Shown here piece by piece: positions 9,150 through 17,201 of a stretch of 64,000 nucleotides of DNA. The stretch covers positions 1,240,001-1,304,000 of the forward strand of contig CBDCSI010000001.1 of the NCBI GenBank assembly GCA_965221505.1. Reading direction: 5' to 3'. The stretch comes from CAZPXZ01 sp965221505. Its GTDB lineage: Bacteria; Pseudomonadota; Alphaproteobacteria; Rhodobacterales; CAZPXZ01. The position numbers were made by a program, and so were the translations under genes. Within the stretch, counting starts at the first letter, position 1, and each line of letters starts with the position of its first letter. The notes under the pieces are model-generated. The model was given only the letters and a program-made list of their open reading frames with translations. It was not told the DNA's origin and made no database searches.

Positions 9150-9485
9150 TCACCTCTTTCCCGATTCTCCGTTTCTATGCTCTCCGACCGCGCGTCCGCC
9201 GGTGCAGCAGACCGAACCCGGGTCCCCGACCTCGTCCAGAATCCATTGCGGGATCCCGCGCCGCTTGCGACGACACGGCGCCGCGTCCAGACGACCCCCG
9301 CAATGCGGGCAACCCTCCCGCCGAACCGGAGCCGCCTCGCGACAGTCCGGCCGGAACAGGACATACCGGAGCTTGAAGTCCCGGAAAGAAGCGGGCAACA
9401 TCCTCTCTCCTCCGATGTCGTGAAGAACACCAGAGGAGCGCCCTTCAGCACCGTTGCGCAAGGCGCTCAGGGGCAAGCCAATCAT
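9150..9485 (-). pseudogene. Decayed zinc-ribbon gene, possibly mobile-element derived
   Basis: The minus-strand frame encodes a zinc-ribbon-like knuckle GCPHCGGRLDAAPCRRK followed by RGIP, preceded by RDFKLRYVLFRPDCREA. From memory this resembles the N-terminus of a transposon-associated family with CxxCGG..L..A...RKPRG. The matching second cysteine cluster is not recognisable beyond VCCTGG and the frame ends early, so I read it as a truncated, decayed copy. It sits directly after tRNA-Asn, a common integration site. The family assignment is from recall only. Confidence 0.35.
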
Positions 9486-9605
9486 CCTTCAATCATCCGT
9501 ACGACAAATCCCCGACCTCCAGCCCAATTGCCCCGCGCAGGCACAGGAGATCAGATCAAGGAAATGCGATGCCGTCTCAGGGAAGACTGGACGTGACTCG
9601 GCGAG

Positions 9606-10610
9606 ATGAGCATTGGGACTATGACCTCCGGTAACTGCAAGACCACGAATATCGTCTCCCGGGCTCAAGGCGGCCTCCTCGGGCAGCTCGCCGGCGATGC
9701 ATTGGGAAGCCTGGTCGAATTTCAAGCGCCCGGACAGATCCGACGGGCGTATCCCGACGGCGTCCGGGAACTTGCCGACGGGGGGACTTGGAACACGATC
9801 GCCGGCCAACCGACCGACGATTCCGAGATGGCTCTATTGCTGGCCCGAATGCTGGCGGATCGAGGGAGGTACGATCCCGAGGAAGCGAGGAGGGCCTACG
9901 TGTTCTGGCTGGAGTCCGGGCCCTTCGATTGCGGCATGACGGTCTCCGGCGGACTGCGGGGGCATCCCAATCTCGAAAGCCAGGCCAATGGGGCGATGAT
10001 GCGGGTCAGCCCGTTGGGCATCTTTGGAGCCAACCGCGATTTGGAGGAAGTGGCCGAGTGGGCACGACAAGACGCCTCGATCACGCATCCCCATCCTGTC
10101 TGTCAGCAAGCCAACGCACTGTTCGCGATGGCGATTGCCCACGCCGTCCGCCATGGGTGCGACGCCAGAAGCCTGTACGAGCGGGTGGTGACCTGGGCGG
10201 TAGACATGGAGGTGGACGGACGCCTCCTGGAAACGGTTCGAGGTGCCGTCGAGGCGCCGCCAGCCGACTATGTCCACCAGCAGGGGTGGGTCCTGACGGC
10301 ATTCCGCAACGCCCTGTGGCAGCTTCTGCATGCCCCGAATCTGGAGGGAGCCGTCGTCGACACCGTCATGCGCGGCGGAGACACCGACACCAACGCCGCC
10401 ATCTGTGGCGCACTTCTCGGGGCTGTGTGGGGCCGGAACGCGATTCCCGGCCAATGGACCGAATGCGTGTTGAACTGCCGCCCTGCGGCCGGACGACCGC
10501 ACGTGCGCCGTCCCCGCCCGGAGTGCTTCTGGCCGGTGGACGCTCTGGCGCTGGCGGAGCGTTTGGTCGGCAAGAATTGCTCTGAAAATTCGGATGCGGA
10601 GGAAGTGTGA
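9606..10610 (+). CDS. ADP-ribosylglycohydrolase (DraG-like) family protein
   Basis: A 334-residue all-helical DraG-type hydrolase expected to remove ADP-ribose from proteins, nucleic acids or small molecules using two Mg ions. Metal ligands are visible: T70-D-D-S73 in GQPTDDSEM and D259-x-D261 in GGDTDTNAAICGALLGA. Other family hallmarks are GGLLGQLAGDALGS at the N-terminus, QANGAMMRVSPLGI (about 126-139) and THPHPVCQQAN (160-170). No partner ADP-ribosyltransferase, toxin or nitrogenase-regulation gene is adjacent, so the target is unknown. The start could also be the ATG at 9621. It lies in what looks like an accessory stretch after tRNA-Asn. Confidence 0.9.
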   Translation: MSIGTMTSGNCKTTNIVSRAQGGLLGQLAGDALGSLVEFQAPGQIRRAYPDGVRELADGGTWNTIAGQPTDDSEMALLLARMLADRGRYDPEEARRAYVFWLESGPFDCGMTVSGGLRGHPNLESQANGAMMRVSPLGIFGANRDLEEVAEWARQDASITHPHPVCQQANALFAMAIAHAVRHGCDARSLYERVVTWAVDMEVDGRLLETVRGAVEAPPADYVHQQGWVLTAFRNALWQLLHAPNLEGAVVDTVMRGGDTDTNAAICGALLGAVWGRNAIPGQWTECVLNCRPAAGRPHVRRPRPECFWPVDALALAERLVGKNCSENSDAEEV

Positions 10611-10965
10611 CTCGACACCGCTTCCGCTTCGCCGGCGGAAGCCTGTCCTTTGATAACCCATCGATATTGACGGTATTCGTTTCGCTGCGGGAGAACGAGA
10701 ACGGTTGTGCAGAGGGTCGCACACGGGGTGACGATACTGTCGCGTCGGAAGGCAATCCGGGTCGGAACGCCGCAAGGCCGGCGCCGTCCTTCCGATTTGA
10801 CGCTCGCGCGCTGCGGAGGCCCTCGGACGAGCCGCGTCCTCTCCCGCTACAGAACTCGGATTCCCGAATCTCCGCCCTTCGAGGAGGCCGGGACAGGTCG
10901 CGGGCATACGAAGTCCGTTCCCTCTTCGCGCGTCGCGAACCGGCGGGCCGGCGGCTCCAGCGCGA
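10611..10965. other. Convergent intergenic region
   Basis: Between the 3' ends of the ADP-ribosylglycohydrolase and glycosyltransferase genes. No gene motif and no clear terminator with a T-run seen. Confidence 0.4.
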
Positions 10966-12216
10966 TCAGCCGAGCGATTCGAGAAGATCGCAGGTGTCTG
11001 CAACCGGATCCTTCCCGGCAAACCGGCTCGCCACGCTTCGGCAAGCCCGCCGGACGTCCTCCGATTCGAGGAGCCCTTCCAGCGAACGGCCCAGCGAATC
11101 GGCGCCGAACGCCGAGGGGGCGAGATGGCGGCCGACGCCCAGACGCTCGAGCCTGATCGCGTTGTCCGGTTGATCGAAGCTGAGGGGCATGACGAGTTGC
11201 GGGACGCCGGCGCGCAGGGCTTGCGCGAGGGTTCCGACGCCTCCGTGATGGACGATGGCGGCCGCCCGCGGCAGGACCTCGCTCAAGGGCGCGTAGTCGG
11301 CATGGCGTATTCCTTCGGGCAACCGGGACGGCACCTGCTCGTCGAAACGGGTCAGCAGCAGTGCCCTTCGGCCCCGGGCGGCGCAGGCGTCTACGGCGGA
11401 CCGGAAGAATTGCGCCGCGTGCAGGTTTCCGGTTCCGGCGACGAACACGACCGGCGGATCTCCCTGGTCCAGCCACGCGTTCAGCGCGTCGGATTGCGGG
11501 GTTGCCGCGGGTTCGGGCGCGTCGAATAGCGGAAACCCGGTGAGACGCACCCCGGCCGGCCAGTCGGATTGCGGCGGCGCGTACCAGGGCGGAAACAACC
11601 CCACCGTCAAGTCCGGCGAATGCCACCAGCGGCGGATCACGCTGCGCGCCTTCGGCTGGCCCCAGGCGGCGCAATAGTCGTTCGCCAGCGGCGCGAGCGC
11701 GCGGTCCGCGAGAGTATCGGCCATCTTCACGTAGAGCCGGCGGAGGAAGCGCGGCCACCGGTGCATGGACGCCAGCCGGACGTCCGGCACCGGCGGCGCC
11801 TCGGCGCTCAGGAAGCAGGTCGGCTGGAGATGCAAGGTCGCGAGCGGAAGGTTCGCCGCGTCGCGCGCCGCCCGCGCGACGAAGGAAAGGCTGTGAGCCA
11901 CGAGGACCGGCGGGGGTCCGGCGGCGGCGCATTCCCGTACCGCCCGCACGAACTCCGGCACCTGGCGTCGCAGCATCTCGACGGCGACGGCGACGCCGCG
12001 GCGGGGATGGTGCAGGTCCGGATGCGCCAGCGTCTCCCGATAGTCTTCCGCGCGCCCGATCGGGACGGCCTGCAGCCCTGCCCGGGCGACCAGTTCCCGG
12101 TGGTAGGCAAGCGTGACGACGGTGACGTCATGCCCCCTGCGCTGCAGTGCGCGGGCGATCCCGACATGCGGCAAGAGGTCGCCGACGCTGCCGACCGGAA
12201 GCATCAGGAAACGCAT
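10966..12216 (-). CDS. Glycosyltransferase, GT1 / MGT (UDP-glucosyltransferase-like) family
   Basis: A 416-residue GT-B glycosyltransferase of the type that glycosylates lipids, terpenoids, sterols or macrolides with an activated sugar. The N-terminus MLPVGSVGDLLPHVGIARAL is the classical acceptor-domain start. The donor-binding region contains VVFVAGTGN, then HHGGVGTLAQALRAGVPQLV, the PSPG-like motif with the conserved HHGG, and FDQPDNA where family members have D/E-Q contacting the sugar. The start is the ATG at 12216. It lies 49 bases downstream of the GPP34-P450 gene on the same strand, so the two likely form an operon that oxidises and then glycosylates one hydrophobic substrate. Confidence 0.9.
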   Translation of the reverse strand: MRFLMLPVGSVGDLLPHVGIARALQRRGHDVTVVTLAYHRELVARAGLQAVPIGRAEDYRETLAHPDLHHPRRGVAVAVEMLRRQVPEFVRAVRECAAAGPPPVLVAHSLSFVARAARDAANLPLATLHLQPTCFLSAEAPPVPDVRLASMHRWPRFLRRLYVKMADTLADRALAPLANDYCAAWGQPKARSVIRRWWHSPDLTVGLFPPWYAPPQSDWPAGVRLTGFPLFDAPEPAATPQSDALNAWLDQGDPPVVFVAGTGNLHAAQFFRSAVDACAARGRRALLLTRFDEQVPSRLPEGIRHADYAPLSEVLPRAAAIVHHGGVGTLAQALRAGVPQLVMPLSFDQPDNAIRLERLGVGRHLAPSAFGADSLGRSLEGLLESEDVRRACRSVASRFAGKDPVADTCDLLESLG

Positions 12217-12265
12217 GAGGCGGCTCTCGTCGTCAGGGGGCGGCGCCGGTCGCGGCTGATCGGGC

Positions 12266-14224
12266 TCACACGCGGCGGCGCTTGACGCGGACACGGAAGT
12301 CGTCGCTGACCCGCGTGGTCGGCGAGTAGCGAACCCGCAGCCGGTAGTTCGCCGGCACCCGTTCGAGCTCGACGGCGTGAAGAATCGTCGCCATGGTAAT
12401 CGCAATCTGCCATTCGGCGAAGGCCGAACCCAGACAGCGGTGCGGGCCCAGGCCGAACGGAACGTACGCGTCTTGTTGCCGGTGTTCCATGCGGGGCTTC
12501 GCGTAGCGTTCGATGTCGAAGGCGCCCGGGTCGGGAAAGCACTCTTCGAGATGATGCGTCACGGTGATCGCAAGAAGCACGTCCGAACCGGCGGGTACGA
12601 CGTGATCCCGGAACTCGAACGCGTTCGATGCGCGGCGCATCAGCGCGGGCGCGACCGGATACAGGCGCAGGGTCTCGAGCGCGACGCGATGGGTGACGTC
12701 CAGCGCTCTGACACCGTCTTCGGTGACGGCTCCGGATCGGAAGAGCGAGTCGGCCTCGTCGGTCATGCGACGCATGACGTCGGGGTTGTCGAGCAGGGAG
12801 TAGAGCATGAAGGCGCAGGTTCCGGCGACGGTGTCCAGACCCGCGATCAGGGGACCCAGAATGGCGACCGGGAGGTCCGTGTCCGGGAGCAGTTGCGGGT
12901 CGGACTCGTGCAGGCTCAGGAGGTCGTCCACCAGGTCGCGGTTCGTCGCCGGCGGACGCTCCTCATGCGCCGACCGCATGCGTTCGCCCAACTCCAGCAC
13001 CCGTCTCCTGGCGCGGCGGACGGCCGGCGTTCGCAGCGCCGCCCGCGGCAACTGCCGGGTCACGTGCACCTGAAGGAGCCGGCGGAACAGCAGGTTCAGG
13101 TCGTCGATGTAGCCGCGCGAAGACGTCCCGCTGACGATCGTGCCGAGCTGGTCCGACACGATGCACTGGAGCGCGTGAAGGGCCGGACGCGGTTCGGATC
13201 CCCAGCTGTCGACTTCGCGCCGGGTGATGTCGATCGCGGTCTGGAGTTGCGACCGGAGCGCGCGGCGGGAATACCCCTTGCTCTGGGCGCGCCGCAAGTG
13301 GAAGTGATCGGCGCCGTCCGTGCCCGGGAGCGCCCGGTCGGCTCCGAGCTCGGCGGCAAATCCTTGCCACGTCGCATAGGCGCGGAAGTGATCCCTGCCT
13401 TCGACCCCGGCGAAGCGATTCGCTTCCGGTCCGGCCAGGACGACAAGCCGGCGACCGGGAAGTCGGATCCGGAACACGGGACCGTGCCGCCGATAGTTCG
13501 ACACCAGGAATCCCGGAAGGTCGCGCGCCATGGCGATCCCGCTTCCGATCCAGGGAAGGCCCCGCACCCGAGGAATCGGTCTCGAGGGCTTCGGCGGCTT
13601 CCGGTGTTGCGGCGGCTCCCTCTCCCAGATGACGTTCGAGACGGCTCGACCGATCAACTCCGTCCGCCGGAGGAGGTCGATTCGCGGCCGCACCGCCTCG
13701 AGATCGGTGTGCGGCAGGATGACGGGCAGAATGCCGCTGTCGACGAGGAGGCCGATCAGCATGACGTCGCCGGTATCCGGGATGTCGTCTCGCCGCAACG
13801 CGCCGATCACCCGCAGCTGCACCTGCGCGACCGCAGCGCGGTCCGTCAGTTCGATGAAGCCGTCGTCCCGGCTGCGGAGAATGCCGCGCAGCGTGAGGCG
13901 CGCCAGGGCGTCCGTTCGAATTTTGTCCGAGCGCTCGCGAAAGCGGTCCAGCCAGTAACGCGTCGACAGGGTCGAGGGTTCCATGGCGATCTCGGCGAGC
14001 AAGGGGTCGAGCAGCGGGTCGTCGAGGGGTGAGGCGTCGATCAGCGCGAGTCCCTCGGTGTCCGTGTCGATGCGCGACCGTGCCGACAGGTCGAGCAGGA
14101 CGCTTCCGGCCAACGCATAGGAAAGCGCTTCGGGGGCGAGCGGCACGAGTCCGCCGCGATCTTCGCTGACGACGAGAAGAAGCAGCTGTTCCGCGAGCAG
14201 GAGATCGTCGGGACGAGGAGTCAT
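12266..14224 (-). CDS. GPP34 domain-cytochrome P450 fusion protein
   Basis: A 652-residue two-domain protein. Residues 1-202 match the GPP34 (GOLPH3-like) fold: LLLAEQLLLLVVSEDRG, then LAGSVLLDLSARSRI, and RTDALARLTLRGILRSRDDG. A proline-rich linker (203-222) leads into a complete P450: I-helix A461-G-L-D-T465, ExxR E517-T-L-R520, and the haem loop F590-G-L-G-P-H-R-C597 with the axial cysteine. The frame is continuous and both domains look intact. GOLPH3 in eukaryotes binds phosphoinositide membranes and glycosyltransferases. Here the domain could tether a soluble P450 to membrane or to the neighbouring glycosyltransferase, but that is inference. No ferredoxin gene is adjacent. Confidence 0.9.
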   Translation of the reverse strand: MTPRPDDLLLAEQLLLLVVSEDRGGLVPLAPEALSYALAGSVLLDLSARSRIDTDTEGLALIDASPLDDPLLDPLLAEIAMEPSTLSTRYWLDRFRERSDKIRTDALARLTLRGILRSRDDGFIELTDRAAVAQVQLRVIGALRRDDIPDTGDVMLIGLLVDSGILPVILPHTDLEAVRPRIDLLRRTELIGRAVSNVIWEREPPQHRKPPKPSRPIPRVRGLPWIGSGIAMARDLPGFLVSNYRRHGPVFRIRLPGRRLVVLAGPEANRFAGVEGRDHFRAYATWQGFAAELGADRALPGTDGADHFHLRRAQSKGYSRRALRSQLQTAIDITRREVDSWGSEPRPALHALQCIVSDQLGTIVSGTSSRGYIDDLNLLFRRLLQVHVTRQLPRAALRTPAVRRARRRVLELGERMRSAHEERPPATNRDLVDDLLSLHESDPQLLPDTDLPVAILGPLIAGLDTVAGTCAFMLYSLLDNPDVMRRMTDEADSLFRSGAVTEDGVRALDVTHRVALETLRLYPVAPALMRRASNAFEFRDHVVPAGSDVLLAITVTHHLEECFPDPGAFDIERYAKPRMEHRQQDAYVPFGLGPHRCLGSAFAEWQIAITMATILHAVELERVPANYRLRVRYSPTTRVSDDFRVRVKRRRV

Positions 14225-14468
14225 TCGGCGGTCGGTCCCCGTATCGGCGTCACTCCTGTCGCAGGGACGCGGGGTTTCTGCGCTCGCGACTTCCTCGCCG
14301 AGAATACCCGGTCGCGCGGACCCGCCGCAACGGCGCTACCGGCATACGCGACTTGCGGGCGCCGGAGGAAGGGGCCGGCTTTCGCGCGGTTGCGTCGATC
14401 GCGCCGGCCCGATATGTCCGGTGCGTCGCCTGTGGCGATCTTGCGCAACGAGCCCGGGTCGGAACACG

Positions 14469-15365
14469 ATGCAAACGCTCGCAGACAAGACGATCCTGGT
14501 TTCCGGCGGCTCGCGCGGCATCGGGCTGGCCATTGCGCTTCGCTGCGCGGCGGACGGGGCGAAGATTGCCCTTATGGCCAAGACGGACAAACCGCATCCG
14601 CGCCTTCCCGGGACCGTCTACACGGCCGCCGCCGAAGTGGAAGCGGCCGGGGGCGCCGCCCTTCCGCTGATCTGCGACATTCGCGACCCGGACGCCGTCG
14701 GCCAGGCGGTGGCCCGGTGCGCCGAGACCTTCGGCGGCATCGACGTCGTGGTCAACAACGCCAGCGCGATCCAGTTGACCGGCACGTCCGCAACCGAGCT
14801 GCGGCGGTTCGATCTGATGATGTCCGTGAACGCGCGCGGAACCTTCGCGGTCACCCGCGCCGCCCTGCCGCACCTCCTCGAGGCCGCTGAGCCGAAAATC
14901 CTGACCGTGTCCCCGCCGCTCGACTTTGCGCCGCAGTGGTGGCGGGACCATCCGCCCTACACGCTGGCCAAATACGGCATGAGCCTGCTCGCATGGGGTT
15001 GGGCGGCGGAATTCGAGGGCCGGATCGCCTCGAACTGCCTCTGGCCGCGCACCGTGATCGACACGGCCGCCGTCCGAAACCTCCTCGGGGGCGAATCCGT
15101 GGCGCGGCGTGCGCGCCGCCCGTCCGTCATGGCGGACGCGGCCTGGCAAGTCCTGACCGCGCCGCCGTCGCTCTCCGGGTGGTTCTGCCTGGACGATCTG
15201 GTGCTCGCGGCGGCGGGCGAGGAAGACTTCGCCCGCTACGCGGTCGATCCGGCGTCGGACCTGATCGAAGACTTCTTCCTGCCGGCGGGTACGCCGCAGC
15301 CCCCGGAGGCGGACGGGGCGATCGGCTGGCGCGCGCCGGCGATGCCGGCGGTCGCCGCGCCGTAG
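14469..15365 (+). CDS. HSDL2-like SDR family oxidoreductase
   Basis: A 298-residue short-chain dehydrogenase of the hydroxysteroid dehydrogenase-like 2 group, recognisable by the AAKT-type segment MAKTDKPHPRLPGTVYTAA after the first fold. The cofactor loop is SGGSRGIG (12-19), then NNAS (96-99), S148 and the catalytic Y164-x-x-x-K168. The start is ATG at 14469. Bacterial relatives are implicated in citronellol/isoprenoid or fatty-acid oxidation. It is divergent from the P450-glycosyltransferase operon and 116 bases upstream of the oxidase subunit gene. The substrate is unassigned. Confidence 0.88.
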   Translation: MQTLADKTILVSGGSRGIGLAIALRCAADGAKIALMAKTDKPHPRLPGTVYTAAAEVEAAGGAALPLICDIRDPDAVGQAVARCAETFGGIDVVVNNASAIQLTGTSATELRRFDLMMSVNARGTFAVTRAALPHLLEAAEPKILTVSPPLDFAPQWWRDHPPYTLAKYGMSLLAWGWAAEFEGRIASNCLWPRTVIDTAAVRNLLGGESVARRARRPSVMADAAWQVLTAPPSLSGWFCLDDLVLAAAGEEDFARYAVDPASDLIEDFFLPAGTPQPPEADGAIGWRAPAMPAVAAP

Positions 15366-15481
15366 GGACGCTCTCGCGTCGCGCTACGGGCCGGGAATCG
15401 GTTGAACCCGCCGGGCAATTCCGGTAACAGAGAATGCCTGCCCGAACGCTGCGCCGCCGGGAGCGATACGAGGTTTGACGC

Positions 15482-15616
15482 ATGGCCGAATACGAACACG
15501 GAAAGATGGACGTGAGCTACCAGGAGCAGTTGTTCGGCTCCTTCGTCCGGTTCACCGTATGGAGTTGCGTCGTGATCGCCGTCATCCTGGCGCTGATGGC
15601 GGCGTTCCTGGTGTGA
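15482..15616 (+). CDS. aa3-type cytochrome c oxidase subunit IV (small bacterial type)
   Basis: A 44-residue protein easily missed because of its size. The soluble start MAEYEHGKMDVSYQEQ is followed by one transmembrane helix (about residues 21-43, FVRFTVWSCVVIAVILALMA). The HGKMD and QE elements are typical of the small subunit IV of alphaproteobacterial aa3 oxidases, which is frequently encoded directly before the transhydrogenase genes, as here (64 bases upstream of pntAA). Its role in the oxidase is structural; the catalytic subunits are not in the window. Confidence 0.85.
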   Translation: MAEYEHGKMDVSYQEQLFGSFVRFTVWSCVVIAVILALMAAFLV

Positions 15617-15680
15617 GGCGCTCGGACGCTCGCCCTCGCGCGGTCGCCGGTCGGGCGCAGGGAGACCGGAGGCGACGCGG

Positions 15681-16817
15681 ATGCGATTCGTAATCCCGGC
15701 CGAGTCCCGCCCCGACGAGACGCGCGTGGCCGCAGTTCCGGAGATCGCGCGGCGGTTTCGGGAAACGGGCGCCGACGTTGCCGTGCAGGCCGGCGCCGGC
15801 GCGGCCGCCGGGTTTCCCGACTCCGCCTACGAGTCGGCCGGCGTCGAAATTGTCCCCTCCTTCGACGCCTGCGTCGCGGGAGCCGACGCCGTGCTGAAGA
15901 TACTTCGGCCGACGCCGGAGGAGACGGCGAAGATTCCGGAAGGCGCGAACCTGTTCTGCCTGATGGCGCCGTTTCTCGACCGTGCCGCCCTCGAAGCCTG
16001 CGCCGCGCGCGGCCTCACGGCGTTCGCGCTCGAATTCATGCCGCGAATCACCCGGGCGCAGTCGATGGACGTGTTGAGTTCGCAGTCGAGCCTGGCCGGC
16101 TATCGGGCGGTGATCGAGGCGGTGTCCGTCTATAACCGGATGATGCCGATGATGATGACGGCGGCGGGCACCGTCGCTCCGGCCCGCGTGTTCGTGATGG
16201 GCGCGGGCGTCGCCGGGCTGCAGGCGATCGCGACGGCCCGGCGGCTCGGCGCGGTGGTGACCGCCACCGACGTTCGCCCGGCGGCCAAGGAGCAGGTCGC
16301 GTCGCTCGGCGCCGAATTCGTCGCCGTCGAGGACGACGAGTTCCGGGAAGCCGAGACGGCGGCCGGCTACGCGAAGCCGATGTCGGCCGAATACCTGAAG
16401 AAGCAGGCGGAGCTGGTGTCGCAGCATCTCTTGCGTCAGGACATCGTGATCACCACGGCGCTCACGCCCGGCAGGGCGGCGCCGAAGCTCCTGAGCGAGG
16501 AGCAGGTCCGCTCCATGCGCCCGGGCTCGGTGATCGTCGACATCGCGGTCGAACAGGGCGGCAATTGCGCCCTGTCCCGTGCGGGAGAGACGGTCGACGT
16601 CGACGGGGTCAAGGTGGTCGGAACGCCCAACCTGCCGGGACGGATCGCGGCCGACGCGTCGTCGCTGTTCTCGCGCAACGTCTGGAACTTCGTGTCTCCG
16701 ATGACGGGCGAGGGCGGGTCCCTCGAGATCGACTGGGAGGACGAGCTCGTCCAGGGGACGTGCGTGACGCGGTCCGGCAGGATCGTACACCCGGGACTCG
16801 CGGAGTCCGGAAGCTAG
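15681..16817 (+). CDS. pntA: NAD(P) transhydrogenase subunit alpha part 1 (NAD-binding domain I)
   Basis: A 378-residue domain I of the proton-translocating transhydrogenase, which transfers hydride from NADH to NADP driven by the proton gradient. The N-terminal alanine-dehydrogenase-like half carries LSSQSSLAGYRAVIEA, the loop contacting NAD, and the Rossmann motif GAGVAGLQAIATARRLGA follows. The protein ends after VQGTCVTRSG without a membrane part, because that part is encoded by the next gene; this split is normal in alphaproteobacteria such as Rhodospirillum and is not a frameshift. Confidence 0.96.
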   Translation: MRFVIPAESRPDETRVAAVPEIARRFRETGADVAVQAGAGAAAGFPDSAYESAGVEIVPSFDACVAGADAVLKILRPTPEETAKIPEGANLFCLMAPFLDRAALEACAARGLTAFALEFMPRITRAQSMDVLSSQSSLAGYRAVIEAVSVYNRMMPMMMTAAGTVAPARVFVMGAGVAGLQAIATARRLGAVVTATDVRPAAKEQVASLGAEFVAVEDDEFREAETAAGYAKPMSAEYLKKQAELVSQHLLRQDIVITTALTPGRAAPKLLSEEQVRSMRPGSVIVDIAVEQGGNCALSRAGETVDVDGVKVVGTPNLPGRIAADASSLFSRNVWNFVSPMTGEGGSLEIDWEDELVQGTCVTRSGRIVHPGLAESGS

Positions 16818-16831
16818 ACGGAGGCGGCGGC

Positions 16832-17188
16832 ATGCAAGCGCAATCCGAGCCGGTTCTGCACGCGGCGGGGCTGCTCGCGGCGGGCGGGAGCGCGGACCCG
16901 TTCGTGTTTCAACTGGCGGTCTTCGTCTTGGCCGTCTTCGTCGGCTACTACGTGGTCTGGTCGGTCACGCCGGCCCTTCACACGCCGCTGATGTCCGTGA
17001 CCAACGCGATCTCCTCGGTCATCCTGGTCGGCGCGCTCGTGGCGGCCGGGGTCGAGCTGGCGGAGGGCGCCGACCCGTCGAGCCGGTGGCTGGGCGCGGC
17101 CGCGGTCGCCCTTGCCTCCGTGAACATCTTCGGCGGTTTCCTGGTGACCCAGCGCATGCTGTCGATGTACAAGTCGAAGAAGAAATAG
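16832..17188 (+). CDS. pntAB: NAD(P) transhydrogenase subunit alpha part 2 (membrane domain IIa)
   Basis: A 118-residue membrane protein forming the first helices of the transhydrogenase proton channel. Three hydrophobic helices are visible, at about residues 22-42, 56-72 and 84-102. The conserved SVTPALHTPLMSVTNAISSV stretch is the family hallmark, and the C-terminus MYKSKKK is basic and cytoplasmic. It starts 14 bases after pntAA with GGAGGCGGCGGC upstream of the ATG. Confidence 0.95.
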   Translation: MQAQSEPVLHAAGLLAAGGSADPFVFQLAVFVLAVFVGYYVVWSVTPALHTPLMSVTNAISSVILVGALVAAGVELAEGADPSSRWLGAAAVALASVNIFGGFLVTQRMLSMYKSKKK

Positions 17189-17201
17189 GCGGGGCCGTAC
17201 G

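Noticed and set aside
15681..17188. Transhydrogenase alpha subunit split in two genes as a possible frameshift
   Set aside because: The split falls between domain I and the membrane domain, each part has its own start and ribosome site, and this arrangement is the norm in alphaproteobacteria.
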